64,000 nt of DNA from Dictyobacter aurantiacus (GTDB taxonomy: Bacteria > Chloroflexota > Ktedonobacteria > Ktedonobacterales > Ktedonobacteraceae). Every line of letters starts with the position of its first letter. Positions within the stretch are counted from its first letter, which is position 1. The notes below the pieces were generated by a model. That model was not told the DNA's origin. It saw only the letters and a list, made by a program, of their open reading frames with translations, and made no database searches. The stretch covers positions 434,001 through 498,000 of the forward strand of contig NZ_BIFQ01000002.1 of assembly GCF_003967515.1 (NCBI RefSeq), written 5' to 3'. This document shows, piece by piece, positions 31,858-40,163 of the stretch. The position numbers were made by a program, and so were the translations under genes.

Positions 31858-34188
31858 TCACGCGGGCGACCACGGATCGGGGAGCCGGCTCGTGCCGAGG
31901 AGGCGGAAGGTAGCTTTGACGGAGCCAAAGCTGACGCTGTCCCCGTTGTGGAGCTCGGCGCGCCGGTTGGCGTCCAGGGCCGTTGCGCCGATCCGAGTCT
32001 TGTTGCGGCTGTTAAGATCTTCGATGTAGCAATGCTCTCCTTCCACGTGGATGCGCGCATGCTGGCGCGAGACGCTGCTGGCGTTATCAAACGGAGTGAG
32101 ATCGACCTCGGGGGTGCTCAACCGCCTGGGATCAACACGCCCGACGAGCACCTTGTCCTTGCTGATAGGGATGCGCCGCACGGTCTGTCCGTCCTGCTGG
32201 ATATCCAGAAAGGCATAGGTCCTGGCGCTCTCCGACGCGACCGTCCCGATGCGGACCCTGGGGCGAATGATGGTGCGTTCGCCCTCCGATACGTCCTGAT
32301 CGGACCGAGGAGTAAGCTTGAGCATGGTTCGCTCCGCTTCCGGCAGTTCCTGCTCGATGTTGTTGATTGATGCCAGCAGAGCCTGGTCGCTCTCGGTCAC
32401 TTGCTGCTCGGGGGCGCTGGCTGGGTTGGGGCGGGTAGGCATGGTTTTGAGCATGGTAAGCAGGGTAGCGGCGCGCTCGGGACGCTGCAGGGGATGATCG
32501 GGCTCCAGGTCGGGCAGTGCCGAGAGGACGCGGCCGTTGCGCACGAACAGGCGCCGCCAGTTAGATGGATCGAGGGGCAGCAGTTCGTGGCGCTTGCGGC
32601 GGGCGGCGTCGATTGAACTGGCGCGCGCGCTGGCGTCGCTGCCGCTGGCCTTGTTGATCTGTTCGATGCGCTCGGCGCCAAAGTTGATGGGGGCCGACTG
32701 GCTGTATTCCGTCGCGCTGACTTGCAGCCAGGCGTGGGTGTCCTCCTTGATACGCTCGGCAAGCTGCCGTATCGCCTGGTCCGTCGCGGTGCCGGAGTCG
32801 CGCGCCTGCCAGTACTCAAGCACGCGGGCGCTGTGCCCGATCATACCCGTCATGGCGCCGCCGCTGGTCAGAAAGTGACCATTGCCGAACGAATCACCGG
32901 CAACCACGCCATTGGGAGCGACCAGCGCATCGTCGCCGACGCGCTCGATGAGACTGAACAGGACTGGTCCATAGATCATCTGGACCTTCATCAATTCCTG
33001 CCTGGGAATATCGAGAGTTTCGGCCGCATGCTTGATATAGTAATCGTAGATCAGGTGTTGATAGGAGGCGAAGAACTCGGCTGAATTACGATCGGTTTCA
33101 GGAGGCACAAGGCCGGCCTCGATAGGATCAAAGGACTTGAAGTCTGGCACCTGCACCAGGACCCAGCCTACCTCGGGATCGTTCTCGTGGCCCACAGCGA
33201 TCTGCCGCACCCAGTATTCTTTGCCATCCTCGTCGAAGGCCGAGGAGATGCGCCGGCGCAGGCGTCCGCCGACCAGAACCTCGACCAGGCCGGCCAGGAA
33301 GTCCGCCTGCGCCACCACTGGTCCCTGTCCATCATTATGATCAACCTTGACGTCGTGCTGCTCAAAGCCCAGTCGCCTGGCGTCGCTGCTGTTGAAGCCC
33401 TGCGCGATCATAAACAGCTCGGGCACACCCAGATCGATCGTCTCGCTGCCCGGCACGCGCACGCGCACAAACTGCCCCTTGAAATCAAACTCCTGCAGAG
33501 CCTCGATGCGCACGCGCAGCCGACCATCGGGCTCAGTCATAAAGCCGTCTTTGGGGAGCACGCGATGATGGGTAAACAACTGCACGCGAGGCGGACGCTT
33601 GTTCTCCAGATCCTGCTGCTCGATCAATTCCAGGTAGCGACGCAGCAATTTCAAGATCGAGGCGGCCTCGGCCTGAAAGGTAGAGGGACCATCGAGCACC
33701 TCCATCATGCTGCTGCGAATCTTCTTTGGATCGGGGTGGTCCGGCGGCTTCGGTGGGTCCAGCACGGTAATCACGCGGTTCGGCAGGCCGTCACGCCAGC
33801 GATCATCGATAAACTCAACATTGTGGATGGTGCCCACGATATGCTGGTCTACATCGAATCCATCGATAATCTCGTCGGCGACGATATCACCGGCCACCGT
33901 ATCCGGGCTGTAGAAGCATTCAGCGAGCCGAAATAGATGTCCATTGCCCCGGCGAGGAATGCCCTCCTCACCATAGCGTTCGAGCATCAGCTGATCGATC
34001 AGGCCAAGCTGATGATAGAAATCCTCACGAATATTCCAGTGCACGCCCAGAAAAGGATCGCCTCGCATCTCAACGCCCACAGCGCGACGCCCCATCGCGA
34101 CGGTCCATAACATAGACATCATATTCGTCCCACCCAGACCCAACGCCAGAAAATCAGGATTGAGCATCACTTCATTCAAAGCATCCAT
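31858..34188 (-). CDS. flavoprotein-like Rossmann domain fused to an FHA domain
   Basis: 776 residues. The N-terminus has a dinucleotide-binding strand-loop (FLALGLGGTNMMS...GVEMRGDP) with the acidic residue expected for FAD. A later block (GDSFGNGHFLTSGGAMTGM, about 450) matches the second FAD contact of monooxygenase-like flavoproteins. A Pro/Glu-rich linker leads to a C-terminal FHA domain (about 670-765: VLVGR, SSVSRQHARI, DLNSRNKT), which binds phosphothreonine. The FHA part suggests it is recruited by a Ser/Thr kinase, such as the one encoded next to it. Enzyme activity is inferred only from the fold motifs. Confidence 0.72.
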   Translation of the reverse strand: MDALNEVMLNPDFLALGLGGTNMMSMLWTVAMGRRAVGVEMRGDPFLGVHWNIREDFYHQLGLIDQLMLERYGEEGIPRRGNGHLFRLAECFYSPDTVAGDIVADEIIDGFDVDQHIVGTIHNVEFIDDRWRDGLPNRVITVLDPPKPPDHPDPKKIRSSMMEVLDGPSTFQAEAASILKLLRRYLELIEQQDLENKRPPRVQLFTHHRVLPKDGFMTEPDGRLRVRIEALQEFDFKGQFVRVRVPGSETIDLGVPELFMIAQGFNSSDARRLGFEQHDVKVDHNDGQGPVVAQADFLAGLVEVLVGGRLRRRISSAFDEDGKEYWVRQIAVGHENDPEVGWVLVQVPDFKSFDPIEAGLVPPETDRNSAEFFASYQHLIYDYYIKHAAETLDIPRQELMKVQMIYGPVLFSLIERVGDDALVAPNGVVAGDSFGNGHFLTSGGAMTGMIGHSARVLEYWQARDSGTATDQAIRQLAERIKEDTHAWLQVSATEYSQSAPINFGAERIEQINKASGSDASARASSIDAARRKRHELLPLDPSNWRRLFVRNGRVLSALPDLEPDHPLQRPERAATLLTMLKTMPTRPNPASAPEQQVTESDQALLASINNIEQELPEAERTMLKLTPRSDQDVSEGERTIIRPRVRIGTVASESARTYAFLDIQQDGQTVRRIPISKDKVLVGRVDPRRLSTPEVDLTPFDNASSVSRQHARIHVEGEHCYIEDLNSRNKTRIGATALDANRRAELHNGDSVSFGSVKATFRLLGTSRLPDPWSPA

Positions 34189-34355
34189 ACCAGTGCAGCC
34201 TCCTCATGAGCCTTATTCGCTCGCGAGAATGTATCAATGAACCACTAAAACTATTCAAGACCCGCAGAGAAACATCAGAATATCGCCTTTATAAGCGACG
34301 GTTAATGAATAAACGGTACCGCCACCCATTTTTGCTGCACGATCTTTGCGCCCAC

Positions 34356-34522
34356 CGTAGGTTCGGGCCTTGCGCCCGATTTTTGTCGCCAATCCGATTA
34401 TGTGCCAAAAACACGTTTTTTGAGATATTAACATGCGCCAGGGGAAATCGGGCGCAAGGCCCGAACCCGCGAGAAACATTTCATACGTGCAGGGGAAATC
34501 GGGCGCAAGGCCCGAACCTACG
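34356..34522. repeat. family C repeats, variant with exchanged stem bases
   Basis: One forward unit (34356-34385) and two reverse units (34444-34469, 34496-34522) surround a 60-bp spacer. The stem here is TCGGGC/GCCCGA where other loci have TCGGCC/GGCCGA, a paired exchange that keeps the hairpin. Confidence 0.8.
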
Positions 34523-34540
34523 CAAAATATAATTCGCACC

Positions 34541-34755
34541 CAATCGATAAAAATCGATTGAACTTTTCCCCCTTTTCTTTTAAAATGTCTATATGATCAA
34601 TAAGCGTCTATCACTTATTAATCATATTATCACTTAACATGGGGATAATCACCAGAATGGCATTAAGTTCCTGCTAAAAATTTCTGGATAATACTTCTGC
34701 TTCTATTATTTTCCGCTTTTTGTATTAAGAGCTGGAATAGCAATGATAAGTGCTA
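34541..34755. promoter_or_regulatory. AT-rich leader with a palindrome and short repeated motifs, upstream of the initiator candidate
   Basis: CAATCGAT-AAAA-ATCGATTG is a perfect inverted repeat at 34541-34560. TATCACTTA occurs at 34609-34617 and 34628-34636 (19 bp apart), and its complement with one mismatch at 34747-34755. The rest of 34189-34929 carries no gene that I can support. Confidence 0.4.
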
Positions 34756-34929
34756 TCGATTAGATTATGCACAATTATGAATCATGAATGGTTACGTGGG
34801 AGCAGAGGAGAATCGGGCAAATAACATCCGAAGATGATCAGAAGATAATCGCCCCGCTCGCTCACCCTTCGGAGGAGAGCGACATCTTTATCCTCACCAA
34901 TATCCCCCCATAGAAAAGGAAGTAAGAAT

Positions 34930-36660
34930 ATGAAGAAGACAACCTCACACAGACCCAATGACCTGCCAGCTGGTCCAGATATCGATAAGTGGGAACAAAT
35001 CGATTCCTCCAGGCGAGAGGTCCTGCTGAAGCTCTGTTCATCAAAGGTGGCCGCGCTCTACAAGACGCTGCTGAGCCAGGCCAGCATCGAATATAACGCC
35101 GAGCAGGGCATGGTCGCCGTACTGACGTGTTCCACCATACGTGCCCTGGCCCGAGCGTTACGCAAGAGCTATGACTTTCTCTTGCGCTGCGTCTCTATCT
35201 TTAAGGCGCTGGGACTCATGCACCACGTCCCCAACCGCAACCACGGCACGCGCCTCTCCATTCCGCTCGGCTGCTACCTGCCGCTGTCCTCGCTAACCAC
35301 CCTCAACAACCTGATCACGGGTACACGCAACAAGCTCAGCCGATTGGCGCGGCAAACCAAAAATCTCTATATCCAACATTATGGAGATCCTGACCCCCAC
35401 CATAGCTATCCCTCCACCATCCAGCAGCTCAAGGCTGCCTGCGAGCAGCTGCTGCAGGGTCCATTGAACCAGGAGAGCATCCAGCTCCTCTACGCGCGCG
35501 TCGGGACCATGGTGGCCTGCTTTCAAAACCCCGCGCAGCCGGGAGACCCATCGGCCAGCATGGGAGACCCGACAACGCCGATCCATCAGCAGCATCCACA
35601 GGCACAGGGAGACCCATCACCTTCCGTGGGAGACCTTTCCACCCTCAACGGGCGAACAGGTCTCCCAGAAGGTGAAGACCCGTCACAGCAGATGGGAGAC
35701 TCTTCAACTAACATAGGAGACCCGTCACAGCAGTTGGGAGACTCTTCAACTAAAATGGGAGACCCGTCACCTCAAAAAGGAGACTTTTCAATCAAAATGG
35801 GAGACCTGTACGTCCCAAAACAAGACTTTTTTTCGCCCATTGAGCTCGAAGAAGGCAAAAAAGGAGAGAAAAGGGAGACTCAGGTCTCCCCTATATCGAT
35901 TATCGATATCGTAGATAATAATAATATTATAAATCTTTCTAACTTTAACGATAACGTTATCGATAGGCAGCCTGAAAGGTCGCCCCAATCGGAGACCATG
36001 GCCGGATGTCAGACCAGAGCCGAGCGCCTGCGCTCTGAAGCGATGGCCCTGGCCTTGTTTGTGGAAAACAGTCCGCGTAACGTGGCGTCGTTTATCCACA
36101 AGCTAGCAAACAATCCACAAGCCACACGGGCGGCAGTCATCGATCTGCTGATCCAGACCTACATGCCCGACTATCGGGGCAAGCCGCGCAACCGGGGCGC
36201 CTGGCTGAACAAAGCCTACACCCACTATGCCGCCCCGCATGTGCTCATCCCGCCTATGGTCAAGCGCTGGCTCTACACGCACGAATCCTGGCAGGAGATC
36301 GAGCAGGCGCTGATGCAGGAGACGGAGCAGCAGCAAGAGCAGCGTCCCCCCACAGACGCAGAGGCATCCGTGCCCCGCGAGCGGGAGACTGATCCCGCAC
36401 TGCCAGCAGTTCCCTGCCGGGACCGCAGTAAGAACTGGCTGGATCAGCTCGATGCCGTCCAGCTGGCACAACAGATCGTCCAAGATGGGGCCGAACATGG
36501 CTACATGCTCAAGACAGAGATCGTACCCGACCAGGCGGTCTGGCTGGTGCGCGTCCGCTGGGGAGAACACCAGCTTGACATCCGCAGCTGGGCACACTGG
36601 CGCGGCGAGTTCGCCGAGATCCATGCCATGCTGCAGGCTCGTAAGCGCCTCCCCGAATAA
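34930..36660 (+). CDS. replication-initiator-like protein with internal repeats
   Basis: 576 residues, function inferred. The N-terminal 110 residues look like a winged-helix domain (STIRALARALRKSYDFLLRCVSIFKALGL). Residues about 204-295 form a low-complexity heptad of the type GD(P/S)S-x-x-x, translated from 21-bp DNA repeats. An Asn/Ile-rich piece follows, from an AT-rich DNA stretch, and then a C-terminal region (about 355-570). The position directly before a DnaC/IstB-like loader (36-bp gap) and the layout match phage initiator-loader pairs. AAGGAAG precedes the start. It could instead be a regulator of unknown type; no family match can be tested here. Confidence 0.65.
   Translation: MKKTTSHRPNDLPAGPDIDKWEQIDSSRREVLLKLCSSKVAALYKTLLSQASIEYNAEQGMVAVLTCSTIRALARALRKSYDFLLRCVSIFKALGLMHHVPNRNHGTRLSIPLGCYLPLSSLTTLNNLITGTRNKLSRLARQTKNLYIQHYGDPDPHHSYPSTIQQLKAACEQLLQGPLNQESIQLLYARVGTMVACFQNPAQPGDPSASMGDPTTPIHQQHPQAQGDPSPSVGDLSTLNGRTGLPEGEDPSQQMGDSSTNIGDPSQQLGDSSTKMGDPSPQKGDFSIKMGDLYVPKQDFFSPIELEEGKKGEKRETQVSPISIIDIVDNNNIINLSNFNDNVIDRQPERSPQSETMAGCQTRAERLRSEAMALALFVENSPRNVASFIHKLANNPQATRAAVIDLLIQTYMPDYRGKPRNRGAWLNKAYTHYAAPHVLIPPMVKRWLYTHESWQEIEQALMQETEQQQEQRPPTDAEASVPRERETDPALPAVPCRDRSKNWLDQLDAVQLAQQIVQDGAEHGYMLKTEIVPDQAVWLVRVRWGEHQLDIRSWAHWRGEFAEIHAMLQARKRLPE
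35541..35890. repeat. iteron-like array of GGGAGAC motifs inside the initiator candidate
   Basis: GGGAGAC(C/T) or a one-base variant starts at 35541, 35562, 35607, 35628, 35673 (degenerate), 35694, 35715, 35736, 35757, 35778 and 35799. The last seven are exactly 21 bp apart. A further copy at 35873 and inverted AGGTCTCCC copies at 35658 and 35882 lie in other reading frames. Gly-Asp is always GGA-GAC in the array, so the DNA sequence itself seems conserved. Confidence 0.7.
35891..35966. other. AT-rich palindromic stretch inside the initiator candidate
   Basis: About 75 bp that is almost only A and T, in a GC-rich gene. It contains ATCGATTATCGATATCG, a run of TAATAATAATATTAT, and the perfect palindrome CGATAACGTTATCG at 35949-35962. 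It begins one base after the last inverted iteron-like motif. A DNA-unwinding element is the obvious suggestion. Confidence 0.55.
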
Positions 36661-36696
36661 ATTCACATCAACACAAAATCAGGAGGTTTTTTAACC

Positions 36697-37659
36697 ATGG
36701 ACAATATCAAAAAAGTGATCGAAAACACGCCGCAGGCATTCAAGCCCAACGCGCCCATCTGGCACCGGCGCGAGGTAGAGCCGCCTACGGAGATGCCCGA
36801 TGACGAGGAGGTCGAACTGGACGAGGACGAGGAGATCGCCCGCGAGCAGAAGGCGGCGCACGCGGCGGAGGTCGAACGCAACCGCAAGGCACAACTGCGC
36901 ATCCTGCATCCCAACGCGCTGGCGCCACAGGAGCAGATCGAGACCGAGGATGAGCCGCAGCAGGTCTGCACACGCTGCCACGGACGCCGCTATTTTCGCC
37001 TGGATGTCCCCTTTGGTCATCATCTGTTCGGCAAGGCCGTCCCATGTGACTGCCTGCACGAACGCCAGCGGGAGATCCAGCGCCAGCATCTGCGCCAGAT
37101 CTCCAACCTGGATACGCTGGAGGAATTTAGCTCCAAGAGCCTGCATACCTTCGACGGCTTCATACCCGGCTCGCGCATCGCTTTTCAGCAGGCCACCGAC
37201 TACGCCAATCAACCAGAGGGCTGGTTGATCTTCATCGGCCCCAACGGCTGTGGCAAGACGCACCTGGCCGTCTCCATCGCCCGCCAACGCCTGGAGGCGG
37301 GGAATAGTGTCCTCTTCATGGTCGCGCCTGACCTGCTAGACTACCTGCGCGCCACCTACGCGCCCGACGCGCCGGTGCGCTACGACAAGGTCTTCCAGCA
37401 GATACGCGAGACCGAGCTGTTGGTCCTCGACGACCTGGGGGCCGAGCAAGATTCGCCGTGGGCCATCGAAAAGCTCTTCCAGCTGCTCAACTATCGCTAC
37501 AACGCCCACCTGCCCACGGTCATCACCACCAACCTGATCGGCCTCGCAGGCATCGAGCCGCGCATCCGCTCGCGCCTGCAAGACAAACGCATGGCCCGCA
37601 TCATCTCGATGGACAACGTCTCCGATTACCGCCAGAAACCCACGCCGTCAACTTCATAG
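36697..37659 (+). CDS. DnaC/IstB-like AAA+ ATPase, helicase-loader type
   Basis: 320 residues. A very acidic N-terminal part (DDEEVELDEDEE) is followed by a Cys4 metal site (Cys91, Cys94, Cys117, Cys119). Walker A is GPNGCGKT (181-188), Walker B LLVLDDLGAE (241-250), and the sensor segment is PTVITTNL. This is the DnaC/DnaI/IstB-type ATPase that loads replicative helicase or assists a transposase. No transposase of the IstA kind is adjacent; the upstream partner is an initiator-like protein, which favours a loader role. AGGAGG fixes the start. The stop codon is the TAG of a family B repeat. Confidence 0.88.
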   Translation: MDNIKKVIENTPQAFKPNAPIWHRREVEPPTEMPDDEEVELDEDEEIAREQKAAHAAEVERNRKAQLRILHPNALAPQEQIETEDEPQQVCTRCHGRRYFRLDVPFGHHLFGKAVPCDCLHERQREIQRQHLRQISNLDTLEEFSSKSLHTFDGFIPGSRIAFQQATDYANQPEGWLIFIGPNGCGKTHLAVSIARQRLEAGNSVLFMVAPDLLDYLRATYAPDAPVRYDKVFQQIRETELLVLDDLGAEQDSPWAIEKLFQLLNYRYNAHLPTVITTNLIGLAGIEPRIRSRLQDKRMARIISMDNVSDYRQKPTPSTS

Positions 37660-37680
37660 GTGCCGGGCTCGCCCCGGCTT
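37657..37680 (+). repeat. family B repeat unit at the loader stop codon
   Basis: The unit begins TAGGTGCCGGGCTCGCCCC; the first three bases are the stop codon of the loader gene. Confidence 0.8.
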
Positions 37681-37761
37681 CCCCGGTTCCCGGCCGGTTC
37701 GGCTCCTCGTAATAATTTTGTACCCAAATTTGTATCAAAACAGGAGAAATCGATGAAAAAG

Positions 37762-38108
37762 TTGGCGTACGATCCGTTGGCTTCCGCATGGTCATAGGAC
37801 CGCTTTTCTCGCTTTTTAGGGGCGGTATCATACGTGAACGGGTGCGGCATGCACAAGGCCGGATTGCTGCGTGGGAGGCATTCCGGCGTCTCAAGAAAAC
37901 CGCAATCCTATGCCGCCTACGGGGACATGATCGTGATCGGGGACCGCTCACATGCCTCCCTATGCCGTTTCGGGTTCCCAAATGCTTCCCTTTTTTTCGC
38001 TAAAGTTGAATGTATTGGGGGCAAGCCCGGCATCTACGTTGCGTTGGGAGTGGCCGCCCAGACACGGGGGTCGCTTCGCTCCAAAGCCGGGGCAAGCCCG
38101 GCACCTAC
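37762..38108. repeat. family A element, copy 2 (left outer arm missing), plus two family B units
   Basis: The central part and right half of a family A element run from about 37762 (GTTGGCGTACGATC) through GGCCGGATTGCTGC and CCGCAATCCTATGCCGCC to TTCGCTAAAGTTGAATGTA at about 38012. Family B units follow at 38017-38038 and 38084-38108, both reverse. The stretch 37660-38196 has no gene. Confidence 0.8.
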
Positions 38109-38196
38109 TTACAAGGGATAACAAAAGTGCAACCGGCAGCGATCTCGACCGTTTAAAGAGTAGAAATCAATCAGCAAGGAATAACGATCCAAACCG

Positions 38197-38961
38197 ATGG
38201 AAAAATTTACTGATTATTACGCGGTACTCAGGGTTGAGCCCACTGCCTCGGCCGAGACGATCAAGAAGGCATTCAAGCACCTGGCACTGCAATACCATCC
38301 AGATGTCTATAAAGGTGAGGATGCCGAGGAGAAGACGCGCGAGATCCTGCTGGCCTACCAGACCCTGAGCGATCCCGAGCGGCGGCGCAGCTTTGACATG
38401 AGCCGCCGCAGCCACGTGCCGGGTAGCCCGATCAACGCGGCCACGGCGGGCGGCAAGGCATACGAGGAGGAACCGCGCAAGCCCTCGCGCGCCTTCGCCT
38501 TCCCGCCCCTGGACGAGCGTTCTCCAGCGCAGATCGATCTGGGCGATATCACCTATCTACTGTCAGCCCACGAGGTGCGCAAGCTCAAGGATACGGGCAT
38601 GCTGCGCGGCACCAAAATGCCGTCGCATGGTGACACCTACTACTGCCATCGCTGTCACCATCGCTGGCAGGCCAGTTCACGTCCTAAGACGTGTCCAAAC
38701 TGCCAGGCACCAGACTGGAATGAGTATCTGCTGCTGCGCTGCAAACACTGCCAGGCCGTCTTCGAGAGCGAGCAGATCCGCAACGAGGTCGGCGCCATGC
38801 GCTACGGCGACGACTCCCTCTGCCATCCCTACGAGCTCTTCCCGCTCTGTCCGCAGTGCGGCAAGGCCGAGTGGTGCCCGGCTGAAGAGGAACGCCTGTG
38901 GAACGTGCGCGACCGCGCGGCCCGCATCAACAAGTGGCGCCATCGCTTCGGCCTGGATTGA
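38197..38961 (+). CDS. J-domain protein with C-terminal zinc fingers
   Basis: 254 residues. The J domain is at residues 5-65 with the HPD motif at 34-36, so it should stimulate a DnaK-type ATPase. A middle linker leads to a cysteine-rich region: CHRC, CPNC, CKHC (about 149-195), then LCPQCGKAEWC near 228. This gives at least two zinc sites, differing from the CxxCxGxG finger of DnaJ. It is probably a specialised co-chaperone that selects particular clients. A weak AAGGA lies 16 bp before the ATG. Confidence 0.85.
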   Translation: MEKFTDYYAVLRVEPTASAETIKKAFKHLALQYHPDVYKGEDAEEKTREILLAYQTLSDPERRRSFDMSRRSHVPGSPINAATAGGKAYEEEPRKPSRAFAFPPLDERSPAQIDLGDITYLLSAHEVRKLKDTGMLRGTKMPSHGDTYYCHRCHHRWQASSRPKTCPNCQAPDWNEYLLLRCKHCQAVFESEQIRNEVGAMRYGDDSLCHPYELFPLCPQCGKAEWCPAEEERLWNVRDRAARINKWRHRFGLD

Positions 38962-39154
38962 CGCAGCAAAGCCATGCGACATATTTCTCTCTGTGTTGCA
39001 TAAGTAACAAAAGACCAGTATTGATGCTTGCCCCATATAACCGTCCAGGCTACACTGTCTATTGTAACAGAATGATGCCTTTGCAACAACCTGTTGCGAT
39101 ACTGATAGAAGAAATAAAGTGCAGTCACATGCCTTTGTAAAGGAGAGAGGTTAT

Positions 39155-40090
39155 ATGAACCATTGGACTGTAAACGATATTCCCGATCTGCGTGGTCGGA
39201 TCGCGCTGGTAACCGGTGCGAATAGAGGTCTTGGTCTGGAGGAGACGCGAGCATTGGCTCAACATGGTGCCCACGTCATTATGGCTGTGCGCAATCTGAA
39301 GCAGGGGCAACTGGCTGAGGCTGAGATCAAGCAAACGGTTCCTGATGCATCGCTAGAAGTCATGTCGCTGGACCTTTCCTCATTAGCTTCGGTGCGTGAG
39401 TTCGCTGCTCGCGTTTTGCAGACACACCAGCGCCTTGATTTGCTGCTCAACAATGCGGGCTTGACAGCTCTTCCACAGCGGCAGGAGACACAGGACGGCT
39501 TTGAGATGCAATTTGGGACAAACCACCTTGGGCATTTCGCCCTGACCGGTCTGCTCGTACCCAGATTGCTGACTACGCCAGGAAGCCGGGTCGTGACGAT
39601 GACAAGCAATGGTCGCCGCACGGCTGCTCATCTTGACTTCGATGATCTACAGAGCCAGCGCTCGTATAGCCGCTGGGGGGCATATGGCAAGAGCAAACGT
39701 GCTAATCTCCTCTTTGCCTTTGAACTGCAAACCCGCTTCACTGAGGCTGGCGTTGGCACCATCAGCGTTGCGGCGCATCCGGGCGGAGCAAACACCAGCA
39801 AGGGGGGTTCCTGGGATCATCTATCACCTTTCGAACGCTTCTTCTTTGGACTGTTCAGCCAGAGCGCATCAATGGGAGCTCTGCCACTGTTATACGCGGC
39901 GACGCATGAGCACATCACTGGCGGGGAACTGGTTGGCCCAGGAGGCTTTGCGAACTCAATCGGGTATCCGAAGGTGGATCGCCATGCCAGCAACGAATAT
40001 GATCATCCTGCCGCTGCCCGCTTATGGAAAGTGTCTGAAGAGCTAACCGGGGTGACGTATGACGCGTTACGCCAGCGGGTAGAGGCTTGA
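39155..40090 (+). CDS. SDR family oxidoreductase, retinol-dehydrogenase-like
   Basis: 311 residues. The cofactor motif TGANRGLG (near residue 24), NNAG, and YGKSK catalytic motif are all in order. The overall pattern (LDLSSLASVREFA, FGTNHLGHFALT) is that of the RDH/WWOX-like group. It reduces or oxidises an unidentified carbonyl substrate with NADP(H). AAAGGAGAG upstream fixes the ATG at 39155. It is convergent with the membrane protein gene at 40164. Confidence 0.88.
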   Translation: MNHWTVNDIPDLRGRIALVTGANRGLGLEETRALAQHGAHVIMAVRNLKQGQLAEAEIKQTVPDASLEVMSLDLSSLASVREFAARVLQTHQRLDLLLNNAGLTALPQRQETQDGFEMQFGTNHLGHFALTGLLVPRLLTTPGSRVVTMTSNGRRTAAHLDFDDLQSQRSYSRWGAYGKSKRANLLFAFELQTRFTEAGVGTISVAAHPGGANTSKGGSWDHLSPFERFFFGLFSQSASMGALPLLYAATHEHITGGELVGPGGFANSIGYPKVDRHASNEYDHPAAARLWKVSEELTGVTYDALRQRVEA

Positions 40091-40163
40091 GGATAATGAG
40101 CAAGGCTGGCATGGGCCGACGGTCCAATGGCCGCAGCGCTCAAGCCAGCATAGATCGTTCTCG

